Origin: a virus
Strand: one strand, 5' to 3'
Virus record (IMG/VR): IMGVR_UViG_3300046005_000910
Coordinates: 1 to 36,878 of that record
Length of the DNA stretch: 36,878 nucleotides
Position numbers and translations under genes: made by a program. Positions 7,846 to 17,900 of the stretch are shown piece after piece; within the stretch, counting starts at the first letter, position 1, and each line of letters opens with the position of its first letter. The notes under the pieces were generated by a model. It was not told where the DNA came from, did not search any database, and worked only from the letters and a program-made list of their open reading frames with translations.

Positions 7846-8248
7846 TATCCAGCAAGTATCTTTAGAGTACGTAAACCAAGTATGGCCTGATGTTGAAAAG
7901 TATATAGAATCAGCTATTAGTTTCTCTGCTGGGGACTATAACATTGAAGAAGTAAAAGTCATGTTAGCTCTAGGGTCATGGCGGCTTATTGTTGCTGCTG
8001 ATGAAAATAATACTATACATGGATCTGCAGTTGTGTCTTATTTTAATAGGCCTTCTGAGAGAGTTGGATTTGTTATTGCTATTGGTGGTAAACTAGTGTC
8101 CAACAGAGCTACATGGGCTCAATTTGAAGACATCCTCCGGTCAAACGGTGCTACTTATTTAGAAGGTGCTGGTCGTGAATCTATAGTTAAACTATGGGCA
8201 AGATACGGTATGCAACCCAAATACACAATTATTGGTAAACCCTTATGA
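7835..8248 (+). CDS. GNAT-like fold phage protein
   Basis: This is a 137-residue protein. The pattern VWPDVEKYIESAISFSAGDYNIEEVKVMLALGSWRLIVAAD, then an A/G-rich strand, then GRESIVKLWARYGMQPKYTIIGKPL resembles the N-acetyltransferase-like proteins often found among podo-like phage virion genes. The classic acetyl-CoA loop (Q/R-x-x-G-x-G/A) is not obvious, so it may be non-catalytic. It overlaps the preceding gene by 11 bp and the following gene by ATGA (8245-8248). Confidence 0.65.
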   Translation: MSLNIQQVSLEYVNQVWPDVEKYIESAISFSAGDYNIEEVKVMLALGSWRLIVAADENNTIHGSAVVSYFNRPSERVGFVIAIGGKLVSNRATWAQFEDILRSNGATYLEGAGRESIVKLWARYGMQPKYTIIGKPL

Positions 8249-10422
8249 TATTTAAATTAAGTAACATCCACAGAGTATTCTTCACTTACTTCTGCCCTAC
8301 CTTTTACGGTAGTCCACCAGCTGCACCTTCTAACACGACTTCTACACAGACAATCAATCAGTCGCCTTGGCAAAACCCTGTCTATCAATCATTGATGTTA
8401 GGCACTAAAGACGCTCCGGGGCCTGTTACTAGCATGTTAAAATCAAGTGCTGAACAAACAGCTCAATGGAATGCTATTAATAAAACAGGTCTACCTCCTG
8501 CAACTCAAGCTTCTCTAGGCACATGGAACCCTAATGCAGCAGGTAGTACTTCTACTTATGTAGATAAACTAAATAAACAATCAGGGGAGTTTACACCTAC
8601 ATTAAACCCTAAAGCAGCCGCTAATACAAAACTTCAAGCAAAAGCTCAAGGGGGGATTGCAGCTCTTAAAGGCTATGCGGAGGGGTCAACCGCCACTAAG
8701 TCATCAGGTAATGTAATTCAAGATGCTGCCGTAGAAGCTTTGGGCAGGCAGCTGACCCCTGCAGAATATACTAACCTTACAACTACAACGCCTGCAGGTG
8801 GCTCTAAAGAAGCAGCTCTTAAAGTATTTAAAGCCCTACCAGAAGGGGTAAAATATGCAAAAACACAAGCGGCAGCTGCAGCAAAAACACCTGCTGGGAA
8901 AAAGGCGGCTACACTACAAGCAGCGGTAGATAAAGGTACAAAACTATCAGCAGCAGACAACACATACTTAAGCAATTACCGTACTAATGTAGCTAAAATT
9001 GGCACTAGCAAACTTACTATAAACCCAACTACGGGGGAAGTGAACCCTCCTAAATATGCTCAAGGTGCTACAGCAGCAGAAAAAGCAGCTCAAAATAAAG
9101 TATATACAGGGGTTACAGGGAATACTATTAGTGCAAAGGGTGTAGTAGGGCCTAAAAAAGTAGCCCCTAAAGCGCCTTATGACCTTATGGACACTCAAAA
9201 GAAAGTAGCTTATTTTGATCCCGTTACTGGTAAATCGACTAATGCAGACTTCTTAGCTTTACAAAAAAAAGCACGAGAGCTAGGAGTACCTGAACAGTTT
9301 GCTAAAGGTACGGCTGCTTATGATGAAGCACTAGCAGCTACTAGAGCTGTTCAAAATTATAAGCCTACTGACGTAACTGCTCAAAAAGCGGGTGTAACAA
9401 ATGCAGATGCTGCATCTTATCTTTCTAGTAGTATGTCTGCACCTAAAGATATAGCCGCTCAAGATTATGAAGCCGCTCAAGCTCAAGGCGCTCAAATGGC
9501 AGGGCCTTCTTCATGGACTGAGGCAGGGACAGCAGAGCAGTATATGAACCCTTATATGCAGAACGTAGTGGAAATACAAAAAAGAGAAGCTAACAGGGAT
9601 TATGAAAAGCAGTTAAATGCTCTTAATGCTCAAGCTGTACAGGCAGGGGCTTTTGGAGGGTCTAGGCAAGCTATTGAACGCTCAGAAGCAGCGCGTAACC
9701 AAGCTACTAAATTATCAGATATAGAAGCTCAAGGTCTAAACCAAGCGTACACATCAGGTATGGGTCAGTTTACTAATGAACAAGGGCAGCAACTAACAGC
9801 AGGTCAAGCTAATCTAACTGCTGAACAACAAACCCAACTAGCTAATCAAACTGCTACTAATACACAAAGACAGCAGTACGTACAAGCTCAGTTGGATGCA
9901 GCTAAGGTTAATTATGGTGGGCAACTAACTGCTGAACAACAGAACCAAATAGCAACTAATGCAGCTAGTCAATACAATGCCTCTAATCAACAGCAAGTAA
10001 ATCTAGCTAATGCAGGGGCTGCTAATACTGCTGAAAATGCTTACGTACAGAATCAGTTAACTGCAGGGCAAAGTAATCAAGGAGCAGGATTAACAGCTAA
10101 CGCACAAAATGCATCTTCAGCAAGTCAACTAGGTAATATAGCACAAGGGTTAGGGGCTTTAGGAACAGCTCAAAATGCAACAGAACTAGCTAATCTAGGG
10201 GCTCAAGGACAAGTGGCACAAGCTGAACAAAACTTAGGCCAGTCTTATGCAGATACTACTTCAGCAAACGCTCAAAGTTGGTTAGGGGCTCCTACTACAA
10301 TTAATGCAGGTGTTCTTAACGCGGGGAACGCCCAGCCTGTATCAGGAGGTACTAGCTCAGTAGTGGGCACTACTCCTAAAAAACGTGGTGGACTAATTAG
10401 AAATAAGAAGGGTAAAAAATAA
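8245..10422 (+). CDS. Large Ala/Gln-rich internal virion (ejection) protein
   Basis: This 725-residue protein has the conserved motif SSWTEAGTAEQYMNPYMQNVVEIQ, then GAFGGSRQAIERSEAARNQ, followed by a long Gln/Ala/Asn coiled region (TAEQQTQLANQTATNTQRQQ). This core is common in environmental podo-like phages and fits a long helical ejection protein. The first 22 or so residues (MIFKLSNIHRVFFTYFCPTFYG) are unusual and hydrophobic. No other ATG or GTG lies nearer the conserved GSPPAAPSN sequence, so either the ATG at 8245 is used or initiation is non-canonical. It ends in a basic tail (KKRGGLIRNKKGKK). Confidence 0.78.
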   Translation: MIFKLSNIHRVFFTYFCPTFYGSPPAAPSNTTSTQTINQSPWQNPVYQSLMLGTKDAPGPVTSMLKSSAEQTAQWNAINKTGLPPATQASLGTWNPNAAGSTSTYVDKLNKQSGEFTPTLNPKAAANTKLQAKAQGGIAALKGYAEGSTATKSSGNVIQDAAVEALGRQLTPAEYTNLTTTTPAGGSKEAALKVFKALPEGVKYAKTQAAAAAKTPAGKKAATLQAAVDKGTKLSAADNTYLSNYRTNVAKIGTSKLTINPTTGEVNPPKYAQGATAAEKAAQNKVYTGVTGNTISAKGVVGPKKVAPKAPYDLMDTQKKVAYFDPVTGKSTNADFLALQKKARELGVPEQFAKGTAAYDEALAATRAVQNYKPTDVTAQKAGVTNADAASYLSSSMSAPKDIAAQDYEAAQAQGAQMAGPSSWTEAGTAEQYMNPYMQNVVEIQKREANRDYEKQLNALNAQAVQAGAFGGSRQAIERSEAARNQATKLSDIEAQGLNQAYTSGMGQFTNEQGQQLTAGQANLTAEQQTQLANQTATNTQRQQYVQAQLDAAKVNYGGQLTAEQQNQIATNAASQYNASNQQQVNLANAGAANTAENAYVQNQLTAGQSNQGAGLTANAQNASSASQLGNIAQGLGALGTAQNATELANLGAQGQVAQAEQNLGQSYADTTSANAQSWLGAPTTINAGVLNAGNAQPVSGGTSSVVGTTPKKRGGLIRNKKGKK

Positions 10423-11936
10423 TGGCTGCTCCAGTGACAAATCAGAACTATACCCAGCAAGTTAATCAAGCTTTTGATATGCTGAAATACGCTACTCCAC
10501 AACAGATGCAGTTTGTAACTCAACAGGTGCAACAAAACCCTAATAGTCCAGAGGCTATAGCATTAGCTATGGCTTCACAATACCAACAACAAGCTAGAGC
10601 ACCACAACCTCAAGCGCCACAGGGTACTATACTTGAACAAAAACTAGCTCAGTTTCAACAAACGGCTGGGCCTGCTCAAGGTGGACTTCCTGCAGTAGGT
10701 CAGAACCAAATGAACCTACAACAAGCCGCTCAGCAAGACCCTATGCGTAATGCAGGGATTGGGATTGCCCCTGAAAATACTGAAGCTCCACCAGAACAAA
10801 CAGCCGCTACAGGGGGTATTGTAGCCCTAGCAGAAGGTGGGCAAGTTAGACAGTTTGATAATGGTGGGTATTTGAGCAATGTAGGTAGAGGATTATCTAG
10901 TTTATATGGAGGTTCTACAGATTTAGGAAAAGCACTACTAGGTGAAGACATGGGGGAAGTAGAATCTCCAGCAGAAGATACTACAGAAGTAGCAGAAGAG
11001 CCTGTTTCTAATAAAGGTCAAACTTATGATACCCCTTCTATTCAAGGGATAGGTGCTATTATGCCTAAGAAAGTACCTGCTAAAAACTATATTATTGAAG
11101 AGCCTGTTAAAACAAAAATAGCTAGGCTTGACCCAGCAGAAACACCTGCTAACCCAAATAGTTCCGCTGCTAAAGAAGCTGCTTCTCCTACTGCTAAAGA
11201 ATCTGTTGCTATGTATAGAGAATTGTTAGGCTCTGAAGCTGACTTGTCTGAAGAAATTTCTATGGCTAAAGGTATGGCTAAAGAGGCAGGTAGAGATAAG
11301 GGTATAAATGCTATGATCCAAGGTATTGGAGGCATGTTATCTGCAAAAACACCATACACGAGTCAAGCTGTTGGTGCAGGGTTATTAGCGGGGGCTTCAG
11401 GATATGCTCAAGGTGCTACAGAAGAACGCTCAGCTCAAAAAGACTTAATGGCTCTGCAAGCAGCTCATAAGAAAGCACTAGTATCTGGAGATAGAGAAGC
11501 CGCTACTATGTACTTAAATAGTATGGCGAAGCAACAAGAAGCATTAGCATTAGCTAAAGCTAAGAGAGATGAACTAGCCTACACTAGACAAACAGAACTA
11601 CTGAAGGGTAGACAAACTGGAGAGTACGGCATATCTAAAGAAGATAGGGAAGCTAATAACGCCTATAAATTAGAAGCTTTTAAAGCTGACAATACACAAG
11701 ATTTAGAACGTATTAAACAAGATATAGATGTAGCAGGTGGGTTAAAACCTCAACATAAAAAAGACCTTATGAACGCTCTTATTAATTCTGAAATATATGA
11801 CAACCCAGAAGATATGAAAACCGCTTATGACTCTTTATTAAAAGCTATTGTTGGAACGCCTACTACACCTAAAACAAGTTATGGAGCGCCTATTAGTGGG
11901 TCAAGTTTAAAGTACTCCCCGCCCCCAACTCAATAG
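10422..11936 (+). CDS. Putative internal virion/ejection protein (504 aa)
   Basis: Coupled by TAATG to the preceding gene. The N-terminus is a Gln-rich helix region (YATPQQMQFVTQQVQQNPNS). The motif TGGIVALAEGGQVRQFDNGGYLSNVGRGL near residues 127-160 recalls the ALAHGGQ motif of the 6787 gene. The centre is acidic (about 170-200), and a helical C-terminal half contains SAKTPYTSQAVGAGLLAGASGYAQG and a long charged coiled coil. No enzyme motif is visible. Position between two long ejection-type genes suggests it belongs to the same injected complex. Confidence 0.7.
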   Translation: MAAPVTNQNYTQQVNQAFDMLKYATPQQMQFVTQQVQQNPNSPEAIALAMASQYQQQARAPQPQAPQGTILEQKLAQFQQTAGPAQGGLPAVGQNQMNLQQAAQQDPMRNAGIGIAPENTEAPPEQTAATGGIVALAEGGQVRQFDNGGYLSNVGRGLSSLYGGSTDLGKALLGEDMGEVESPAEDTTEVAEEPVSNKGQTYDTPSIQGIGAIMPKKVPAKNYIIEEPVKTKIARLDPAETPANPNSSAAKEAASPTAKESVAMYRELLGSEADLSEEISMAKGMAKEAGRDKGINAMIQGIGGMLSAKTPYTSQAVGAGLLAGASGYAQGATEERSAQKDLMALQAAHKKALVSGDREAATMYLNSMAKQQEALALAKAKRDELAYTRQTELLKGRQTGEYGISKEDREANNAYKLEAFKADNTQDLERIKQDIDVAGGLKPQHKKDLMNALINSEIYDNPEDMKTAYDSLLKAIVGTPTTPKTSYGAPISGSSLKYSPPPTQ

Positions 11937-11976
11937 GATATACTAACCTCCTAAACACTAACTAGACGGATACAGC

Positions 11977-14900
11977 ATGGCTAACGAAATGAACCCTTTT
12001 GCTTATAACCCTGCTGAAGCCGCTAAGTTAGGTTTCGCTCCTATGGCTACGCCAGCACAGGAGGAGGTAGATATGTCCCAGTATCTACCTCAAGAAACAC
12101 CTACAGCACCTCCCCCTCAACGCGAACGCGCTTATAACCCTCAGACCTCTCAAGTAGCACCTCAAGCAGAAAGCTCTCAGTATGATGAAGCTTTTCAACA
12201 AGCTGAAGCTGAAAATGGGTTGCCTAGTGGGTTGTTATCAAAAATGGGTACTGTAGAAAGCTCTCTTAACCCCAATGCAGTTAGTCCAGCAGGTGCTGTA
12301 GGGTTGATGCAGTTCATGCCTGATACCGCCAAACAGTTTGGTATAGACCCTAGAGACCCTATTGCATCTATATCTGCAGCGGGTAAGTTAATGGCTAAAC
12401 ATCTGAGGCGGTATAATGGAGATATGAACAAAGCAGTTGCTGCTTACAACTATGGCCCCGGAAATGTAGGTAAAGCCATTGCAAAGGGTGGAGACCAGTG
12501 GGCTGAAGCCCTACCTGACGAGACAAAAGGCTACTTACAACAAGTATTAGGTGGAGAAGCTTTAGCTCCACAAGAAGAACTATATGATATCCCTCTTGTT
12601 AATGGGGGTACGTTGCATGTACCTAAAGGTATGCCTAGAGAAGACGCGCTTGCTGAAGCCAGAGCTAATGGTATTGATGCTGTAGGGTTTCGTGATGTCC
12701 TTTTAGCTAATGGGGGTACTCTCCATGTTCCTGATAATATGTCAGACGAGCAAGCAATAGCAGAAGCAAAAAAAGGGATGCCCGATACAGACTTCACTAC
12801 TAAAGCTCAAGCAGCAGCACCTGATAGGGGTATTGGAAAATCTATTAGTGATATCGGTGTAACTGCAGAAAAAGGCGCTGTAGGCTTAGGCCAGTCTATT
12901 ATTGGCCTAGCTGATCTTGTTACTCCGGGGAATTTAGGTGGAGCTATTTCAGATGCTGGGCTTGATCTTAATAAAGTACAAGACTATTTAAGCACTCAAT
13001 TTTCTCCTCAACAACAAGCTGCCATTAAGAACTTAGCTGATGCTAAGGGCTGGGATAATATCTTAAAAGCGGCAATCGCTAACCCCACAGCACTAGCTTC
13101 AGAAATAGGTCAAGCAATCCCTCAAATGATAGGTGGTGCAGGTCTAGCTAAAGGGGCTATGTATGGTCTAGGTAAGTTAGGTGCTGCAGTTCCTTCTTTA
13201 TCTAAAGCAATAGAGGCAGGTGGTAAATACGTAGCCGCAGGTGCAGGTGAAGGTGCTGTAGGTGCTGGGGCAGCAAAGGAGAGCTTACGAGTTAACAACC
13301 CACTAGGGGAAGCATCAGGTGCTAATACTATAGCGGCATTAGGAACAGGCGCAGCAACAGGCATATTAGGGGGTGTGGGTTCTAAACTTACAACTGCTCT
13401 AGGTGGTGTTGACCCTACTTTAATTATGATGGGTGGGAGAAAAGCTGCCGTTGAAGCATTAGGTGATGTTGCTAATACTCCGGGATTTATCAGGTCTACA
13501 TTAGTATCTATGGTAGGGGAAGGTGTACTTGAAGAAGCCCCTCAATCTGCTGTTGAAACAATATTCCAGAACTATGCTGAAGGTAAGACAGGCGAAGGGT
13601 TATTAGAAGGTGTACCAGACTCTGCATTTAGAGGCGCTTTACTAGGTGCTGTTATGGGCGGTGGAGCAAATGTTGCAAGTAGGATAGCAAGTCCATCAGA
13701 TAGACCTGAAGATGGTTCGCTATTAAATAACGGTCAACCTATCTTAGCCCCTGAGCAAACTGCAGATACTAGCCTAGCGCCATTAGATGAAGAAGTAGAT
13801 GCTACTAAAACAAAGAAAAAAGAAAAAGCTACTGAAGCTGCACCTGCTACAGATATCACAGATCAAGATAGAGAGTGGTTAGCTAGAGCTGCAGGTACAC
13901 CAACTCCAACATCATTAGATGCAGATGAGTATGTTAAAAACAACTGGTACGATAAGGTTTTAAACCCTACAGGCACAGAGCTACCCCCAGCCCCAGTAGA
14001 AAAAGTAACGCCAGCTCCAACACCAGCAGGGACAGAAGCAGTAGTAGGGTTAGAAGAAAAAGTAACACCTGCACAAGAAGTAGTTAAAGAGCCTGTAGTA
14101 AGAGCTACACCTACTGATTGGGTGAAAGATACGTTAGGGTTAGGTAAAGCTAGTGGTGTATCAAAAGCACTTAAAGGCTTAGATATTGATAACCCTGCAG
14201 ACCATGATGCAATTACTCATGTGTTAATGAACAAACAAGATACTAGTAAGTTTAAATTAGCTCCCGAACAACAGGCTGCTTTAGAAACACGTATGTCTGC
14301 AGCTACACCAGTACCAACACCAGTACCTACACCCGTACCTACACCAACACCAATACAAGGAGCACCAGATGCCAACCAAATCCCTCAAGCAACAACACCT
14401 GATGTTAGCGGCAGCACACAACAAAAAGTTCTCAAGAAAGGTAAAAGTACCCCAGTCAGTAGCGAAGGAGTTCGTGAAAGCGGATCAGAAAGCGGGGCGG
14501 TTGAAGCCGTCACAGAAGAAAAAGTAGCTCCTGTTATAAGCCCTACTGTGCTTAATACAGCTAGGAAAGTAGTAGGTATATATGATAAGTCGGTTAGTGC
14601 AGGTAAAGAACCTCCTGTAAGAAATGTACAAGCCTTACATACAACTGCAGGGTTACTAGGTTTACAGGTAGCTCCTGATACACCTCATGCAGAGGTAGCT
14701 GCTCAAATAGCAGAGACCGTTAAAGCGCCTGACGTAGTGCTACCACAAGGGCTAAAGATAGCTGCAGCACCTAAAGCACCAGAAGTACCTACTACTAAAG
14801 CTGCTCTTCAAGCTGAATTTATGGAACATGCTAAAGCAGGTACTTTAGGTGAGGCCAGCGAAGCTGTTAAAAACTTTGCTGAAGGTCTACGTACTTCTAA

Positions 14901-17900
14901 ATCATTGCCTGTTCAACAAGCTTATAGAGCCGCTCAAAAACTAAATACTCAAGCGGTAAAAGCAGCAGAAGCGGCTAAGACATTAGAAGTAGAACAAAGG
15001 CTTGAGGAAGAAGATAGACTTGAAAGAGAATCTATGCCTGTTAGAGAAGGCGGTATTGATGATGTAATTAATAAAGCTAAAAGAACCCCTGCAGATATAA
15101 AGAAAGCGAATGAAGCTAGGAAGGCTAAACTAGCTGAAGAAGAGCGTACACTTAAAGAAGACCTTGTTGATGAAGGTTTTGATGCTTTTGATTACGAAGA
15201 CCTAGCAGACCAAGAAGTTATTGCAGCTAAAGCAGTTGATAGAACTATCCAGAAAGAAAAAGCTGAAGAGTTAAAGGTTTTTGATATCCCTGTAAAACGT
15301 GCTCAGCTATTAGCATCTAGGAAAAAAGCACATGCTCTGCTAAGTGCCGGAAAAATAACACCTGAAGAATTTATTAGACGCTCTGAGCAAATTACCGATG
15401 AAGAGAGAGTTAGACTTGCAGAAGCTAAACATAAGAGAAACCCTAGAGCTAGAGGCGCTACTTATATACGGGAGAAGCTATTAAATGCTTTAAGGCATGG
15501 AGATGTATCTCAAGAAGAACATGACTTTGCAGAGTGGTTTATAAAAAAGAACCCTGATGCTTTAGAGAATTTAGGTATATCTATTAAGCAAGCACCTGCA
15601 GGTAGAGAAGGGTCAGCCGGAAGCTATACACCGTTAAATCAGGTAGTTAACTTATTTAAGGGTAAGAAAAAAACTACAACTGCTGTGCATGAGATACTCC
15701 ACCACTTAGAACGTGCAATGCCTGCTAACCTACAAAAAGGTATTAGAGAGGCTTGGTTAAAACAAACTATTGCAGCTAGAGACAAAGCTATAAAAAATAA
15801 AGCCTCTAAAGATGTAGTAGATTTTTATGACGCTGCCTTAATAGGAGACTATAAAGCAGCTAGAAAAGCCTTAATGAAAGCCCAACAGGAGGAGTTATAC
15901 CAACATATAAATGCTTCAGAGTTTTGGGCAGTTAATGCTACAGACATTATGCAGGGTAGGTATGGAAACAGTACTAGTTTTATAGGTAGATTAAAACAGT
16001 GGTTACAAGAAGCTTATGAGCATATCAAACATACTCTAGGACTTAACTCTAATGCACCCGTGTTAAAAGCTATAAAACATGTTATGTCTTCTGTTGATAC
16101 TGACTATACCTCTAAGTCTATGTTAGCTGAAGAAGGTAAAGGGAAAGGTGTAATTTATGCTGCACCCCCTTCCCGTCCAAACCAAGCCGCTAAGGATGCT
16201 GCAAAGATAGTAGCTGATGCAAACCTTGTTAAGACTTCAGATAAAAGTACACTAACAACAGCAAAAGAAGGGTTAACGTCTGCTATAAAACACAGTACCT
16301 TTGCTCAGTTAAGAACCAGTTGGGTAGATGGTAGTGCAGGTTTAAGTAAGGCTTTACGTGATTTACCTTCTATGGATTTAAAAGGTAAGCTAAGAGCTGA
16401 CTTACTTCACAGTAAGAACCAACAACTATATAACTTAGTACGTGAAAGTTTTAGTGAAGGGTATTTAACACTTGCTGGGGATGGGGGGCTTATGACTGTT
16501 AAGAATGACAGACTAGCTCTTAATAATATATTTAAAAGGATTGATGCACTGGGTCATAAAGACTCACGTAAAGTGTTCTTCTCGGCAATGCGTGTACTAG
16601 CTGGAGACTCTATTCTACAAAGAGATATGGAGCAACGGGCTAAGGCCGCTGATTATACAGACACAGCTGACCAGTTAGAAACCTTATCTAAACAGATTGA
16701 TGACAAGCTTGAGTATGCAAAAATAACTAAGCGTATCAGTACCTTTAGGAAGGAAGCTCAAAAAATACTTAGCTTAGTAGGTGAGAAAGCAGATGAGGAG
16801 ACAGGTAGAGAGAAGATAGTAACTCAAAAAGAAATAGATGATGTTAAAGACTTACTAGCTAAAGACCCTAGAATAGAGCCTATCATGGCAGATATCTATG
16901 CAGCCCTACGCAAATCCGTAGACTTATGGGAGAGTACAGAACTTATTACTAAAGACATAGCTGATGAATGGCGTAGTAACCCTGCATATATCCCGCTCTA
17001 TAAGAGCATGGATGACCTGTTAGAAGACCCTACTAAATATGTACAGGTTCTAAAAACAGGTGCTAAGAGCTTAGGGGAAGTTAAGAAATTAGAAGGTGGG
17101 ACTCATCAGGTCAACGTAGGGGAAAACCTTGTTAAGCATTTTGCATTTATGGCAGGGGCAGCTGCACAGAATCAGTTTAGGCGTACTGCAGTTAGTCAGT
17201 TAATGGTAACAGGGGGGGCATATAAATCAGGGCCTCAAGACCCTCAAGCTACAATGATTAGAGTTAAAGGTAAAAAGGTTTTTTATCACATATCAGACCC
17301 TATCGCTTTTGAAGCATTTCAAGTTGCTATACCTATACTAGGGCCTTGGACAAAGTTAGCCCAAGAGTACACTAAGACTTTTAGAGCGGTTACTTTAATT
17401 AACCCTGTTTACTGGTATCGCCAGCTTGTACGTGACCCTTTACATGCTAACTTAGTATCTAAAACAGGAACAGTTACGCCTGTACATGCAGCTCTAGCTA
17501 TGATGGATATTTTAACAAATAGGTCAGAAGTCTATAACACACTAAAACGTCATGGTATCGTTGGTGCAGTTGATTCAATCTCTGACCCAAAACAATTTGT
17601 AAAAGCTGCGGCAAAGCAAAGAGGGGCAATAGTAAAAACAGCCGATTGGGTTATGCGTATCCATGAAGCTTCTGATGCTGCTACTCGCGTGGCTATTTAT
17701 AATGCGGCTATTAAAGAAGCTAAAGCTAAAGGTATAACAAATAAACAGCACCAAGAAAACTTTGCTGTTATGCGAGCTAGAGAGATAATGAACTTCTCAA
17801 AGAAAGGGAACTCACAGACCCTAGCTACTATTCGTGCCGTTACCCCATTCTTTTCCTCTCAGTTAAACGCAATGGATACCCTTGCTAGAGCTGCATTTCC